The notes under the pieces were generated by a model. It had not been told where the DNA came from and made no database searches. It worked only from the letters and a program-made list of their open reading frames with translations. Positions 46,530 to 55,352 of a stretch of DNA of 64,000 bases are shown in pieces; positions within the stretch are counted from its first letter, which is position 1, and each line of letters begins with the position of its first letter. A program made the position numbers and the translations under genes. Source of the stretch: Aldehydirespirator sp965117015 (GTDB taxonomy: Bacteria; Actinomycetota; Acidimicrobiia; Acidimicrobiales; Aldehydirespiratoraceae); contig OZ220747.1 of assembly GCA_965117015.1 (NCBI GenBank), positions 1,922,001-1,986,000 on the forward strand, read 5' to 3'.

Positions 46530-48496
46530 GTGGGCGCGTGCTGGCCACCAACTTCTGGGACAACGACAACCTCGACGCCTGGGAGATCCCGTTCGGTCTG
46601 TGGATCGAGGAGATCGTCTTCTGGCTGACCACCCACATCAAGGGATTCCTCGACGCGGTGAAGTGGCCGGTGGACAAGCTGCTGGAGCTGATCATCGACA
46701 ACCTGCTGCAGGACTGGCTCCCATGGCCGGTCGTGCTGCTGCTCTTCTTCCTGCTGGGCGTGGCCACCCGGAATTTCCTGGTGGGGCTGGGCAGCGCGGC
46801 CGGCCTCCTGATCTGCGGCCTGCTCGGCAACGAGTACTGGGATCTCACCATGGAGACGCTCGGGATGATCATCGTGGCGGTGCTGATCTGCACGGTGATC
46901 GGCATCCCGCTGGGGATACTGGCCGCACGGGTCGACGCGTTCTGGAGCCGGCTCCGTCCCATCCTCGACGGCATGCAGGTGATCCACCCCTTCGTCTACC
47001 TGCTGCCCATCATCTTCCTGTTCGGCGTCCGCCGGACCCCCGGTGTGCTGGCCACGCTGGTCTTCGCGCTTCCCCCCATCGTGCGCCTCACCAACCTGGG
47101 CATCCGGCATGTCGCCGCCGACGTGGTCGAAGCGGCCCGGGCGTTCGGAGCGACCGAGTTCCGGATCCTGCGCGAGGTCCAGATGCCGCTGGCCCGCCCC
47201 TCGATCATGGCCGGCCTGAACCAAACCCTGCTGCTGTCGCTGTCCATGGTGGGAATCGTGGCCATCATCGCCGGCGGAGGCCTGGGCAAACCGATCCTCA
47301 CCGCGCTGAACACGGCCGACATTCCCGTCGGCGCGTCCGCGGGTGCGGGCCTCTACTTCGTCGGGGTGCTCCTCGACCGGATCTCGCAGCCCGAGGAGAG
47401 CGACGACCGGCGCAGTCTCTTCGCGCGGATGCGCAGCGCCTGGATCACAAGGGCCGACCCGCAGGTCCCCGCTTCAGCCGGGATGCAGGCCGAGGCGGAA
47501 CCTCCCGTTCCCGCGGCCGCGCCGGCCGCGCCCGAGCTGTCCGCCTCTCACCGCATCGGGGCCGCAACTGCTCTCATCGGCGGTCTGCTGGCGGCGTTCT
47601 CGGTGCTGCTGACCTGGGGGAACGACGCCGGGCTGCTGTCGGGCTACGCCCGATTCGACGACAATGACCTTCCCGGCGCTCACAGCGGGCTGGACGCCAC
47701 CGGCGGCTCGTGGTTCGGGATCGTGTTCGGCCTCGTCGCCGTGGCCGTCGCCTTCGGCGGCGCGTCGGCGCTGTGGCGGCCGCGCAGCCGCGACAAGTTC
47801 ATGGCCGGCGGCGCCGCCTTCCTGGCGGCTGGCCTGGTACTGGCCTCGCTGGTGGCGGCCTACCTGACCGTGTCGCCTCGGGGCGACAACTACAGCCACG
47901 GCCCCGGCGTGTGGCTGGGCCTCCTCGGCGCGCTGATCGTCCTCGGCGGGGGCGCCGCTGCGGCCCTGCGGGTGAGGTCTTCCGACGAGCCGGCCCGTGC
48001 CAGTCCCCGCGAGTTGGCGGGCATGGTCGTGCTGACCCTGTTCCTGGTGTTCGCGGGAGCGTCGGGATCCTGGATCCTGGACCAGCGCAGCGACGCCGCT
48101 CAGATCGCCGCGGAGTTGGCGGCGGAGGCGGAGGGCGCCGATCAGGGCGGCCTGGCGGCCGAGGTTCTGGCCGAAGCCCTGGCCGAGACCCGCCGCGTGG
48201 TAGTCCGCGGCTTGGACGCCGATGGTCCGATGATCGGCTACTCCGTGTTGATCCTCACGGTCGCATCGATGGCGGCGACGCTCGGCCGGCTGGCTCGCAG
48301 CCCCGCCGTCCAGCGCTACCTCGGCGTTGTGCTGTTCGGACTGGGATGTGCCATCGCGGCTATAGGTACGGCGTGGATCGCGACCTTCGTCCGTCTGGCG
48401 ACCCAGGCGCTCTCACCCGGTGCCAGCGCATTCCTGGTGGTGGTCGGCGGCCTGATCGTCGCCGCTCGCGGCTGGCGCGCCAGCAGCCCCGCCTAG
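46526..48496 (+). CDS. opuAB: Glycine betaine/proline-type permease with long C-terminal membrane extension
   Basis: Residues 1-290 are a ProW/OpuAB-type permease: GMIIVAVLICTVIGIPLGIL, MQVIHPFVYLLPIIFLFGV, the EAA loop EAARAFGATEFRILREVQMP and LNQTLLLSLSMVGIVAIIAG. Usual length is 280-350; this protein has 656. After a Pro/Ala-rich linker (about 315-340) come about six further hydrophobic segments that I do not recognise, with an acidic extracytoplasmic-looking stretch near 535-560 (LAAEAEGADQGGLAAEVLAE). The extension could be a fused small membrane protein or a regulatory module. Confidence 0.9.
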   Translation: MSGRVLATNFWDNDNLDAWEIPFGLWIEEIVFWLTTHIKGFLDAVKWPVDKLLELIIDNLLQDWLPWPVVLLLFFLLGVATRNFLVGLGSAAGLLICGLLGNEYWDLTMETLGMIIVAVLICTVIGIPLGILAARVDAFWSRLRPILDGMQVIHPFVYLLPIIFLFGVRRTPGVLATLVFALPPIVRLTNLGIRHVAADVVEAARAFGATEFRILREVQMPLARPSIMAGLNQTLLLSLSMVGIVAIIAGGGLGKPILTALNTADIPVGASAGAGLYFVGVLLDRISQPEESDDRRSLFARMRSAWITRADPQVPASAGMQAEAEPPVPAAAPAAPELSASHRIGAATALIGGLLAAFSVLLTWGNDAGLLSGYARFDDNDLPGAHSGLDATGGSWFGIVFGLVAVAVAFGGASALWRPRSRDKFMAGGAAFLAAGLVLASLVAAYLTVSPRGDNYSHGPGVWLGLLGALIVLGGGAAAALRVRSSDEPARASPRELAGMVVLTLFLVFAGASGSWILDQRSDAAQIAAELAAEAEGADQGGLAAEVLAEALAETRRVVVRGLDADGPMIGYSVLILTVASMAATLGRLARSPAVQRYLGVVLFGLGCAIAAIGTAWIATFVRLATQALSPGASAFLVVVGGLIVAARGWRASSPA

Positions 48497-48545
48497 CGTC
48501 TGGGTGCCTATGTTTCCAATGTCGTCAGAGGTAGGCGACTCGCCG

Positions 48546-49538
48546 CTACCCCGCCCGGCGGCGGGTGCGGCGGCGGGCCAGGCGGTCCTCGGTGCCCGGC
48601 GTGGTCGACGGGGGCGCGAGCTCGATGTCCGGGGGCGGCTCGTCGCCCCGCAGGACGGCCGCGATCTTGGCTGTGTGGGCCGGGGTGCTGCCGCAGCAGC
48701 TGCCGATCACGGCCACTCCGGCGGCCCGGGCCCGGTGGGCGTGGGCGGCCATCACCTCGGGGGTGCCGTCGTAGACGAGGGCATCGCCGCTCCACACCGG
48801 CACGCCCGCGTTGGGCTTGGAGATCACCGGCGTGCCCGTCGACGCCGCGGCCATCGCGCTGACGGCCGCCTCGGTGTCGGCAACGTTGTTGCCGCAGTTG
48901 GCGCCCATGGCCGCCAGGCCCAGCCCGCCTAGCCGCTCGGCCAGCTCGGAGCCGGTGACGCCCATCATGGTGCGGCCGGCGGTGTCGAAACTCATGGTGG
49001 CGGCCACCGGAAGATCGCAGGCCGAGCGGGCTCCCCGCACCGCGGCCTCCACCTCGTCCAGGTCGCTCATGGTCTCGATCCACAGCACATCGGCGCCCCC
49101 GGCAACCAGGCCCTCGGCCTGCTCGGCGAAGGCAGCTTCGCAATTCGCCGCCGACATGTTGCCCATCGGCTCGAGCAACTCGCCGGTCGGGCCCATCGAA
49201 CCGGCCACCAGCAGCTGACGGCCCGTCCGCTCCATCTCGGCGTCGGCCTCGATGCGGGCGACGCGGGCTGCCGCCTCGTTCAGTTCGACCACCCTGTCCT
49301 GGAGGCTGTGCAGGGCCAGGCGGAACGAGGTTCCCCCGAAGCTGTTGGTGATCACCACATCGGCCCCGGCCTGCAGGTAGGCCCGGTGGATGGCTCGCAC
49401 CTCGTCGGCGTGATGCACATTCCAGGCCTCGGGAGGGTCGCCGGCGCTGAGCCCGACCGCGAAGAGCTGGGTCCCCATGGCCCCGTCGGCCACGACGTAT
49501 CCCTTGGCCTGGAGGAGTTCACCGATGGTGACGGTCAT
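48546..49538 (-). CDS. Homocysteine S-methyltransferase family protein (possible betaine-homocysteine methyltransferase)
   Basis: The 330-residue zinc-type methyltransferase has VVADGAMGTQLFAVGL at the start, ADVVITNSFGGTSFRLALHS near 60, and the metal ligands Cys in GANCGNN and the double Cys in VIGSCCGSTPAHTAKIAAVL near the end. These match the N-terminal domain of MetH, MmuM and BHMT. There are no folate, cobalamin or activation domains. It is convergent with the betaine-type transporter genes, so betaine is a plausible methyl donor, making it BHMT-like; S-methylmethionine is the alternative. ATG 49538 is used because the frame upstream is a shadow. Confidence 0.82.
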   Translation of the reverse strand: MTVTIGELLQAKGYVVADGAMGTQLFAVGLSAGDPPEAWNVHHADEVRAIHRAYLQAGADVVITNSFGGTSFRLALHSLQDRVVELNEAAARVARIEADAEMERTGRQLLVAGSMGPTGELLEPMGNMSAANCEAAFAEQAEGLVAGGADVLWIETMSDLDEVEAAVRGARSACDLPVAATMSFDTAGRTMMGVTGSELAERLGGLGLAAMGANCGNNVADTEAAVSAMAAASTGTPVISKPNAGVPVWSGDALVYDGTPEVMAAHAHRARAAGVAVIGSCCGSTPAHTAKIAAVLRGDEPPPDIELAPPSTTPGTEDRLARRRTRRRAG

Positions 49539-49661
49539 GGACTCCGGTCCGGCATGTCGCAAGTCCCCTCGTCGTGCAGCGGTCCAAGGATGGTGGCCGC
49601 CTGCCACGGTAGCGCCCCCTCCCGTCGGCTCGGGCGCAGCACCAGCGGTACCCTGGCCACC

Positions 49662-50561
49662 ATGACCCTCGCCCCTGCCCGGCCGGTCGGCCCTCAATCC
49701 GCCCTGGAACTCGACATCAAGCCCATCGCCGGAGCGCTCGGGGCCGAGGTGAGAGGCGTCGATCCCGACCGCCTCGACGAGCGGGCCGCGGCGGTGCTGC
49801 GCGACGCCCTCGAGACCCATCTGGTGCTGTTCCTGCCCGGGCTGGGCCCCAGCGTCGAGCAGTTGCGAGACATCGGCGCGCTGTTCGGCGAGTTGGAGGT
49901 CCATCCCTACATCGAGAAGGTCGACGAGGGCACCCCCGAGGTGTGCGTGCTCGACACGTCGGCCACTCCCAAGGCCGACATCTGGCACACCGATGTCACC
50001 TACAGCGAGCACCCCCCGATCGCCGCGCTGCTGCACATGGTGCAGTGCCCGCCCGCAGGCGGCGACACCATGTGGATCAACTGCTACGAGGTGTACGACT
50101 CGCTGTCGGCGCCCATGCAGGCCTTCCTGGCCGGCCTCACCTGCATCCACGACGACGGCAAGCAGGGGTCGCTGCGGGCCGAGCACCCCGTGGTGAGGGC
50201 CCATCCCGGCACCGGGCGGCGCAGCCTGTACGTCAACAAGCAGCACGGGCGGCGCATCCCCCAGCTGTCGCGGCCCGAGAGCCAGGCGCTGCTGGGCTTC
50301 CTGTACCGCTGGCAGGAGCAGGTCAAGTTCAGCTGCCGCTGGCGCTGGTCGCCTGGCGATGTGGCGCTGTGGGACGAGCGGGTCACGCTGCACTCCATCG
50401 TTGACGACATCGGCGAAGCGGACAGGACCCGGATCCTGCACCGGGTGACGGTACTGGGCGACGATCCGCAACCGCCCGATGACGCTCCGGGGTGGGACCG
50501 CCACCGCAGCGACAAGACTGCGGCCAGCGGCTACTTCGGCATGGCTGGCTTCGAGTTCTGA
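49662..50561 (+). CDS. TauD/TfdA-family Fe(II)/2-oxoglutarate dioxygenase
   Basis: The 299-residue protein has IKPIAGALGAEVRGVDPDRL at the N terminus, ADIWHTDVTYSEHPPIAALL with the HxD iron ligands near residue 110, and WDERVTLHSIVDDIGEADRT with the distal His, followed by RILHRVTVLGDD with the 2-oxoglutarate arginine. TauD/TfdA members hydroxylate taurine, phenoxyacetates, sulfates or quaternary amines. It is divergent from the methyltransferase gene with a 123-base gap between starts. The substrate is not evident. Confidence 0.87.
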   Translation: MTLAPARPVGPQSALELDIKPIAGALGAEVRGVDPDRLDERAAAVLRDALETHLVLFLPGLGPSVEQLRDIGALFGELEVHPYIEKVDEGTPEVCVLDTSATPKADIWHTDVTYSEHPPIAALLHMVQCPPAGGDTMWINCYEVYDSLSAPMQAFLAGLTCIHDDGKQGSLRAEHPVVRAHPGTGRRSLYVNKQHGRRIPQLSRPESQALLGFLYRWQEQVKFSCRWRWSPGDVALWDERVTLHSIVDDIGEADRTRILHRVTVLGDDPQPPDDAPGWDRHRSDKTAASGYFGMAGFEF

Positions 50562-50614
50562 GTCCCCGAGTGCGATTTCTGGCCCCGCAAGGGTGCCGGG
50601 TAGGTTGACCGGCC

Positions 50615-51862
50615 GTGCGATTCGGCGTCTTCTACGAGTTGCAGATGCCCCGGCCCTGGGCCCCCGACTCCGAGCAGCGGCTGCTGGCCGAGGCGATCGA
50701 GCAGGTCGAGGTCGCCGACGAGGTCGGCATCGATGTGGCCTGGGCGGTCGAGCACCATTTCCTGGAGGAGTACTCGCACTGCTCGGCGCCTGAGGTGTTC
50801 CTGGCCGCCTGCGCGGCCCGCACCAAGCGCATCCGCCTCGGCCACGGGATCCGTCAGGCGCCGCCGCCGTACAACCACCCGGCCCGCACCGCCGAGTGCA
50901 TCGCCACCCTCGACCTGATCTCCGGAGGCCGGGTGGAGTACGGCATCGGTGAGGGAGCCACCCGCCTGGAACTGGGCGGCTTCGGCATACCGGCCAAGCA
51001 GAAGCGGGCCATGAGCCTCGAGGCCGGCGAGCAGATCGCCAACATGATGGCCATGTCGCCCTACCCCGGCTTCGAGGGCGAGTTCTTCTCGATGCCGTGC
51101 CGCGACGTGATACCCAAGCCGGTGCAGAAGCCCCATCCGCCGATGTGGATCGCCTGCACCAACCGCACCACCATCGAGTTGGCCGCCCGGCGGGGTCTCG
51201 GAGCCCTGGCCTTCGCCTTCGTCGACCCGGCCGAGGCCCGCCACTGGGCCGAGGTGTACTACGACATCGTCCGCAGCGACGAGTGCGTGCCGCTCGGCCA
51301 CAGCGTCAACGCCAACATCGCGGTGGTCACCGGCTTCTCGTTGCACCCCGACCGGGCCGAGGCCATCCGGCGGGGCTTCGACGGGTTCCACTTCTTCGCC
51401 TACGCGCTGCGGCAGCTGGTGGTGCACCACACCATCCCGGGCCACTCCGACATCTGGGACCGCTACGAGGCCCAGCGGGGCTCGGCGCTGGACGACGCGG
51501 TGGCCGCCGCGCTGGACGCCGGCGACGACTACGCCGACACCATCGGCACCCCCGCCGACGCCGTCCGCTGGCTCAAGCAGGCCGAGGATGCCGGCATCGA
51601 CCATGTGATCTTCCTGCAGCAGGGCGGTAAGAACCTTCATAGCGACATCTGCGACAGCCTGCGCCTGTTCGGATCGGATGTGCTGGGCGAGTTCGCCGAT
51701 GGCCGGGCCGATCGTGAGGCGGCCAAGGCCACCGAGCTGGCGCCCTACATCGAGAAGGCTCTGGCCCGCAAGGAGTGGATGCGCCCCCTGGACCGCCACG
51801 AGATCCCGGTGGTGGAGGCGTCCGCGGTGCACGCCGAGGTCCCGTCCAGCCCCATCAGCTGA
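50615..51862 (+). CDS. Luciferase-like monooxygenase
   Basis: The 415-residue LLM protein begins MRFGVFYELQMPRPWAPDSE and has VAWAVEHHFLEEYSHCSAPE, KRIRLGHGIRQAPPPYNHPA, LDLISGGRVEYGIGEGATRL and KPVQKPHPPMWIACTNRTT. It is of the larger bacterial-luciferase type that uses FMNH2, rather than the short F420 type. GTG 50615 is 53 bases after the TauD-type gene on the same strand, so the pair may be co-transcribed. The substrate is unknown. Confidence 0.83.
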   Translation: MRFGVFYELQMPRPWAPDSEQRLLAEAIEQVEVADEVGIDVAWAVEHHFLEEYSHCSAPEVFLAACAARTKRIRLGHGIRQAPPPYNHPARTAECIATLDLISGGRVEYGIGEGATRLELGGFGIPAKQKRAMSLEAGEQIANMMAMSPYPGFEGEFFSMPCRDVIPKPVQKPHPPMWIACTNRTTIELAARRGLGALAFAFVDPAEARHWAEVYYDIVRSDECVPLGHSVNANIAVVTGFSLHPDRAEAIRRGFDGFHFFAYALRQLVVHHTIPGHSDIWDRYEAQRGSALDDAVAAALDAGDDYADTIGTPADAVRWLKQAEDAGIDHVIFLQQGGKNLHSDICDSLRLFGSDVLGEFADGRADREAAKATELAPYIEKALARKEWMRPLDRHEIPVVEASAVHAEVPSSPIS

Positions 51863-51866
51863 AATC

Positions 51867-51882
51867 GCGGCACAGTTGCCGC
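51867..51882 (+). terminator. Hairpin followed by T-run after the LLM gene
   Basis: GCGGCA (51867-51872) and TGCCGC (51877-51882) form a six-bp stem with a four-base loop, five bases after the stop. A TTTTT tract occurs at 51901-51905, 18 bases further, so it is not a classic intrinsic terminator but may still end transcription. Confidence 0.45.
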
Positions 51883-51985
51883 AATCGCAACAATCGACTG
51901 TTTTTCTGGCCGAGGACGTTTCAGCGCCTGAACAGCCGCGCCAAGTCTGGAAGGCGGGAACTCACCTCACGAAAGAGCAGACGCC

Positions 51986-53092
51986 TTGCAGATCGCACCT
52001 CCGGGACTGAAGGGCCTGGCCGTCGCCGACACGGAGCTCGGAGCGGTGCGGGGCGAGGAGGGCTTCTACCACTACCGCCAGCACAACGCAGCCGAATTGG
52101 CCCGTACCCGCACGCTGGAGGACGTCTGGACCCTGCAGGTCGACGGCGCGCTGCCGCCTGACGCAGTCGCCATCGACGGCGGCTCCAACCGGGCTCTGCC
52201 CGAGGAGGCCGCGGAGATCGTGGACGGGGCCGCCGCGCGGCTACCCGATCCCATGGCGGTGCTGCGAGTGGGCCTGCTCGCGGTAGCGGCCCTCGAGGAC
52301 CGGGGCCCGTTGCTGGACCGCTCCGCCTCGCAGCGCCGTGACGACGCCCTGCGGCTGGCCGCGGTCGTGCCCACGGTGCTGGCCCGCCACCATCGCCGCC
52401 GGCAGGGTCTCGACCCGGTGGATCCCGACGCCGGGCTCTCGCACTGCGAGGACTACCTGCGCATGGCCAACGGCGCCCGGCCCGACCCGGGTGCGGCCCG
52501 AGCGGTCGAGCAGTACCTGGTGGCCACCCTGGATCACGGCTTCAACGCGTCGACGTTCACCAGCCGGGTGGTGGCCAGCACCGGGGCCGACATGGCCGGC
52601 TCGCTCGTGGCCGGGGTTGGGGCGCTCACCGGGCCGCTCCACGGCGGAGCCCCGAGCCGGGCCATGGAGATGATCGAGGAGATCGGCGAGCCCGAGCGGG
52701 CGGCAGCCTGGGTGCGGGCCCGGCTGGAGGCGGGTCACAAGATCATGGGCTTCGGCCATGCCGTCTACCGGGCCGCCGACCCGCGAGGCGTGGTCCTGCG
52801 GGCCGCGGCGGAATCCCTCGGGGGCGAGCTCGTCTGCCGGGCGGCCGCCATCGAGGCGGAAGTCCTGCGAGCGTTGGCCGAGTGGCGGCCCGACCACCGC
52901 ATCGTCACCAACGTCGAGTACTGGGCCGCGGTGGTGCTGGAGCTGGCCGGCCTGCCCCGCGCCATGTTCACGCCGACGTTCGCGGTGAGCAGGGCGATCG
53001 GCTGGAGCGCGCATGTGCTCGAGCAGGCCGGCACGGGCAAGATCCTGCGCCCCAGCGCCCGCTACGTCGGCCCGGAGCCGATTCGATCCTGA
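51986..53092 (+). CDS. Citrate synthase family protein
   Basis: The 368-residue protein has the active-site text GALTGPLHGGAPSRAMEM (first catalytic His region), MGFGHAVYRAADPR (second catalytic His), and ILRPSARYVGP at the CoA end. The third catalytic position, normally Asp in NVDF, appears as NVEYWAAVVLE, an Asp-to-Glu change. It is of the short bacterial CitA/methylcitrate-like type. The start is TTG 51986 after AAAGAGCAG; no ATG or GTG fits. It stands alone between LLM and P450 genes, so it may serve a side pathway rather than the TCA cycle. Confidence 0.85.
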   Translation: MQIAPPGLKGLAVADTELGAVRGEEGFYHYRQHNAAELARTRTLEDVWTLQVDGALPPDAVAIDGGSNRALPEEAAEIVDGAAARLPDPMAVLRVGLLAVAALEDRGPLLDRSASQRRDDALRLAAVVPTVLARHHRRRQGLDPVDPDAGLSHCEDYLRMANGARPDPGAARAVEQYLVATLDHGFNASTFTSRVVASTGADMAGSLVAGVGALTGPLHGGAPSRAMEMIEEIGEPERAAAWVRARLEAGHKIMGFGHAVYRAADPRGVVLRAAAESLGGELVCRAAAIEAEVLRALAEWRPDHRIVTNVEYWAAVVLELAGLPRAMFTPTFAVSRAIGWSAHVLEQAGTGKILRPSARYVGPEPIRS

Positions 53093-53122
53093 CCGTTTGC
53101 AATGCCGGCCGCACCGAGGTAT

Positions 53123-53150
53123 CTTCCGAGGAAGGTAACTTCCTAGGAAG
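53123..53150. promoter_or_regulatory. Paired 12-bp palindromes upstream of the P450 gene
   Basis: CTTCCGAGGAAG (53123-53134) and the perfect palindrome CTTCCTAGGAAG (53139-53150) sit 16 bases apart centre to centre, 74 bases before the P450 ATG. Two side-by-side palindromes of this kind are typical of a dimeric repressor site. Confidence 0.6.
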
Positions 53151-53223
53151 CTAGACAGGCCTGCCGGCCGTACGAGCCACGGCTGGTGCGAGGTCTGGAA
53201 CCTCCGAGAGCGAGGTGAGAGAC

Positions 53224-54603
53224 ATGACGGTCACCGAGGAGCGAGCGACGGCCTGTCCCGTGGACCACGGGGTGGGGCTCTGCCCGGCCGCGGACATCGA
53301 CCTGTGGGACTTCGACCTGTTCAAGCGCCAGGACCATCACGAGGCCCTGGCCCGGCTGCGCGAGACGGACCCCGGCATCCACTGGATAGACGAGGGTGAC
53401 AAGGGTCCCGGCTACTGGGCCATCACCCGCCAGGCCCACCTCAAGGAGGTGAACCGCCGGGCCGACGTGTTCTCGTCCAGCCACAGCGGCACGCAGATGC
53501 GCGATCCCGATCGGCGGGAGTGGGCGTCGGGCATCGCCAACGACCACACGCTGATCGACATGGACCCGCCCCGTCACACCCGCTACCGCAAACTCGTCAA
53601 CCGGGGCTTCACCCCCCGGATGATCAACCTGCTCGAGGACTATCTCCAGAACCGCACCGACATAATCCTCGACCGGGTGGTGGAGAAGGGCAGCTGCGAT
53701 TTCGTGCGCGACATCTCGGCCGAGCTGCCCCTTCAGGCCATCGCCGAGATGATGGGCATCCCCGTCGAGGACCGCTCGAGGGTCTTCGACTGGACCAACG
53801 CCATGGTCGGCGGCGAGGACCCCGAGTTCGTGAAGAGCCGGGACGACATCCTCGCGGCCGCGGCTGATCTGTTCGGCTACTCCCACCAGCTCCAGATGGA
53901 TCGCCGCAGCACGCCCTCCGACGACATCGTCACCACGCTGCTGTCGGCCGACATCGACGGCGAGGCCCTGACCGAGCTCGAGTTCGACATGTTCTTCCTG
54001 ATCCTGTGCGTGGCCGGCAACGAGACCACCCGCAACTCGATCACCCGGGGGATGATGGCCTTCCTCGAATTCGGTGACCAGTGGGAGAGGTTCACCTCCG
54101 ACCCCGACCGCCACATGGAGACCGCGGTGGAGGAGATCGTGCGGTGGGCCAGCCCGGTCATGTACTTCCGCCGCCAGGCCCTGTCCGACTACGAGATCGG
54201 CGGGGTCAAGATCGCCGCGGGCGACAAGGTGCTCATGTGGCACGTGGCCGCCAACCGCGACCCCCGTGCTTTCGAGGACCCGTGGCTCTTCGACATCGAG
54301 CGCACCCCCAACGACCACGTCGGCTTCGGCGGGGGAGGCCCCCACTACTGCCTGGGCGCCAGCCTGGCCCGCATGGAGATCCGCCTGATGTTCCGCGAGA
54401 TCGCCCGGCGGATGCCCGACATCCGCCTCGACGGCGAGCCCGACTACCTGCGATCCAACTTCATCGGCGGCGTCAAGCGCCTGCCGGTGGCCTACACCCC
54501 GTCGCCGTCGTACGACACGGCGGCGCTGCACCGCCTCGGCTCCGCGGCCGGCGTGTCAGGCACGGTCGGTTACGGCGGCCACGTGGAGCGCACCGCCTCC
54601 TGA
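53224..54603 (+). CDS. Cytochrome P450
   Basis: The 459-residue soluble P450 has MDPPRHTRYRKLVNRGFTPR near residue 115, the I-helix CVAGNETTRNSITRGM near 255, the K-helix ExxR as EEIVRWAS, and the heme loop FGGGGPHYCLGASLARME with Cys376. It resembles actinobacterial CYP125/CYP142-type steroid or fatty-side-chain oxidases in these blocks, but the substrate is not proven. ATG 53224 follows CGAGGTGAGAGAC; the GTG nine bases earlier is inside that ribosome-binding site and is rejected. No ferredoxin or reductase is adjacent. Confidence 0.92.
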   Translation: MTVTEERATACPVDHGVGLCPAADIDLWDFDLFKRQDHHEALARLRETDPGIHWIDEGDKGPGYWAITRQAHLKEVNRRADVFSSSHSGTQMRDPDRREWASGIANDHTLIDMDPPRHTRYRKLVNRGFTPRMINLLEDYLQNRTDIILDRVVEKGSCDFVRDISAELPLQAIAEMMGIPVEDRSRVFDWTNAMVGGEDPEFVKSRDDILAAAADLFGYSHQLQMDRRSTPSDDIVTTLLSADIDGEALTELEFDMFFLILCVAGNETTRNSITRGMMAFLEFGDQWERFTSDPDRHMETAVEEIVRWASPVMYFRRQALSDYEIGGVKIAAGDKVLMWHVAANRDPRAFEDPWLFDIERTPNDHVGFGGGGPHYCLGASLARMEIRLMFREIARRMPDIRLDGEPDYLRSNFIGGVKRLPVAYTPSPSYDTAALHRLGSAAGVSGTVGYGGHVERTAS

Positions 54604-54621
54604 CGCGGCGCGCGCCCTCGT

Positions 54622-55329
54622 TCAGGCCGAGGCCGCCTTCACCAGCCAGTCGAAGACGGGGTCGCGGTCGCGGGATTCCATCAACTCGGGGTGCCACTGC
54701 ACGCCCAGCCACGGCTTGTGGCGGGCTTCGATGACCTCGATGGCACCGTCGTCGCTGCGACCGGTCACCTCGTAGCCGTCGGCCAGCTCGTCGATGGTCT
54801 GGTGGTGCAGCGAGTTGACCCGGATCGACGGGCCGTACAGCGAAGCGGCCAGCGATCCCTCGGCCAGATCGACCCGGTGGACGATCGAGTCGGGGGGCTG
54901 GTCGTGGCAGGCGTGGGGCGGGACGTGCTGGTGCAGCGTGCCCCCGCCGTGCACGTTGAGCACCTGGATTCCCCGGCAGATGCCGAGCACCGGCTTTGCG
55001 GTGTCGAGTGCCCCGTCGAGAAGGCGTAGCTCGAAGGCGTCGCGATCCGGCTCGCGTGTGTACAGCTCGGGGCTCGGCACATGGCCGTAGCGCTCCGGCT
55101 CGATGTCGGTCCCGCCGCTCAGCAGCAGCCCGTCGAGGCGGTCGGCGTAGTCGGCGGGATCGGCGCTGCCGGGCAGGAAGACCGGCAGTCCTCCGGCGGC
55201 GATCACCCCGAGGGCGTAGTCGCAGTAGAACACGTCGAGGTGCAAGTCCCGGAACGTCTCGGGCTTCATGTTGAGTTCGCCCGCGGTCTTGGTCCGGCCT
55301 GTGATCCCGATGAGCGGTCTGCCTGCCAC
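54622..55329 (-). CDS. Gamma-glutamyl-gamma-aminobutyrate hydrolase family protein (PuuD-like)
   Basis: The 235-residue class I glutamine amidotransferase-like protein has LLLSGGTDIEPERYG near residue 70, the nucleophile Cys in VLGICRGIQVLNVHGGG near 117, SLHHQTIDELADGY, and LGVQWHPELM with the catalytic His. This order matches peptidase C26 members such as PuuD that cleave gamma-glutamyl amides. It is convergent with the P450 gene and divergent from the hydrolase gene, starts about 23 bases apart. A glutamine synthetase-like ligase lies 2.3 kb to the right. Confidence 0.88.
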   Translation of the reverse strand: MAGRPLIGITGRTKTAGELNMKPETFRDLHLDVFYCDYALGVIAAGGLPVFLPGSADPADYADRLDGLLLSGGTDIEPERYGHVPSPELYTREPDRDAFELRLLDGALDTAKPVLGICRGIQVLNVHGGGTLHQHVPPHACHDQPPDSIVHRVDLAEGSLAASLYGPSIRVNSLHHQTIDELADGYEVTGRSDDGAIEVIEARHKPWLGVQWHPELMESRDRDPVFDWLVKAASA

Positions 55330-55352
55330 GGGCGAGAGTGTATGTTCCGACC

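Noticed and set aside
53215..53223. GTG 53215 as the P450 start
   Set aside because: It lies inside the purine-rich ribosome-binding sequence of ATG 53224, which is the better start.
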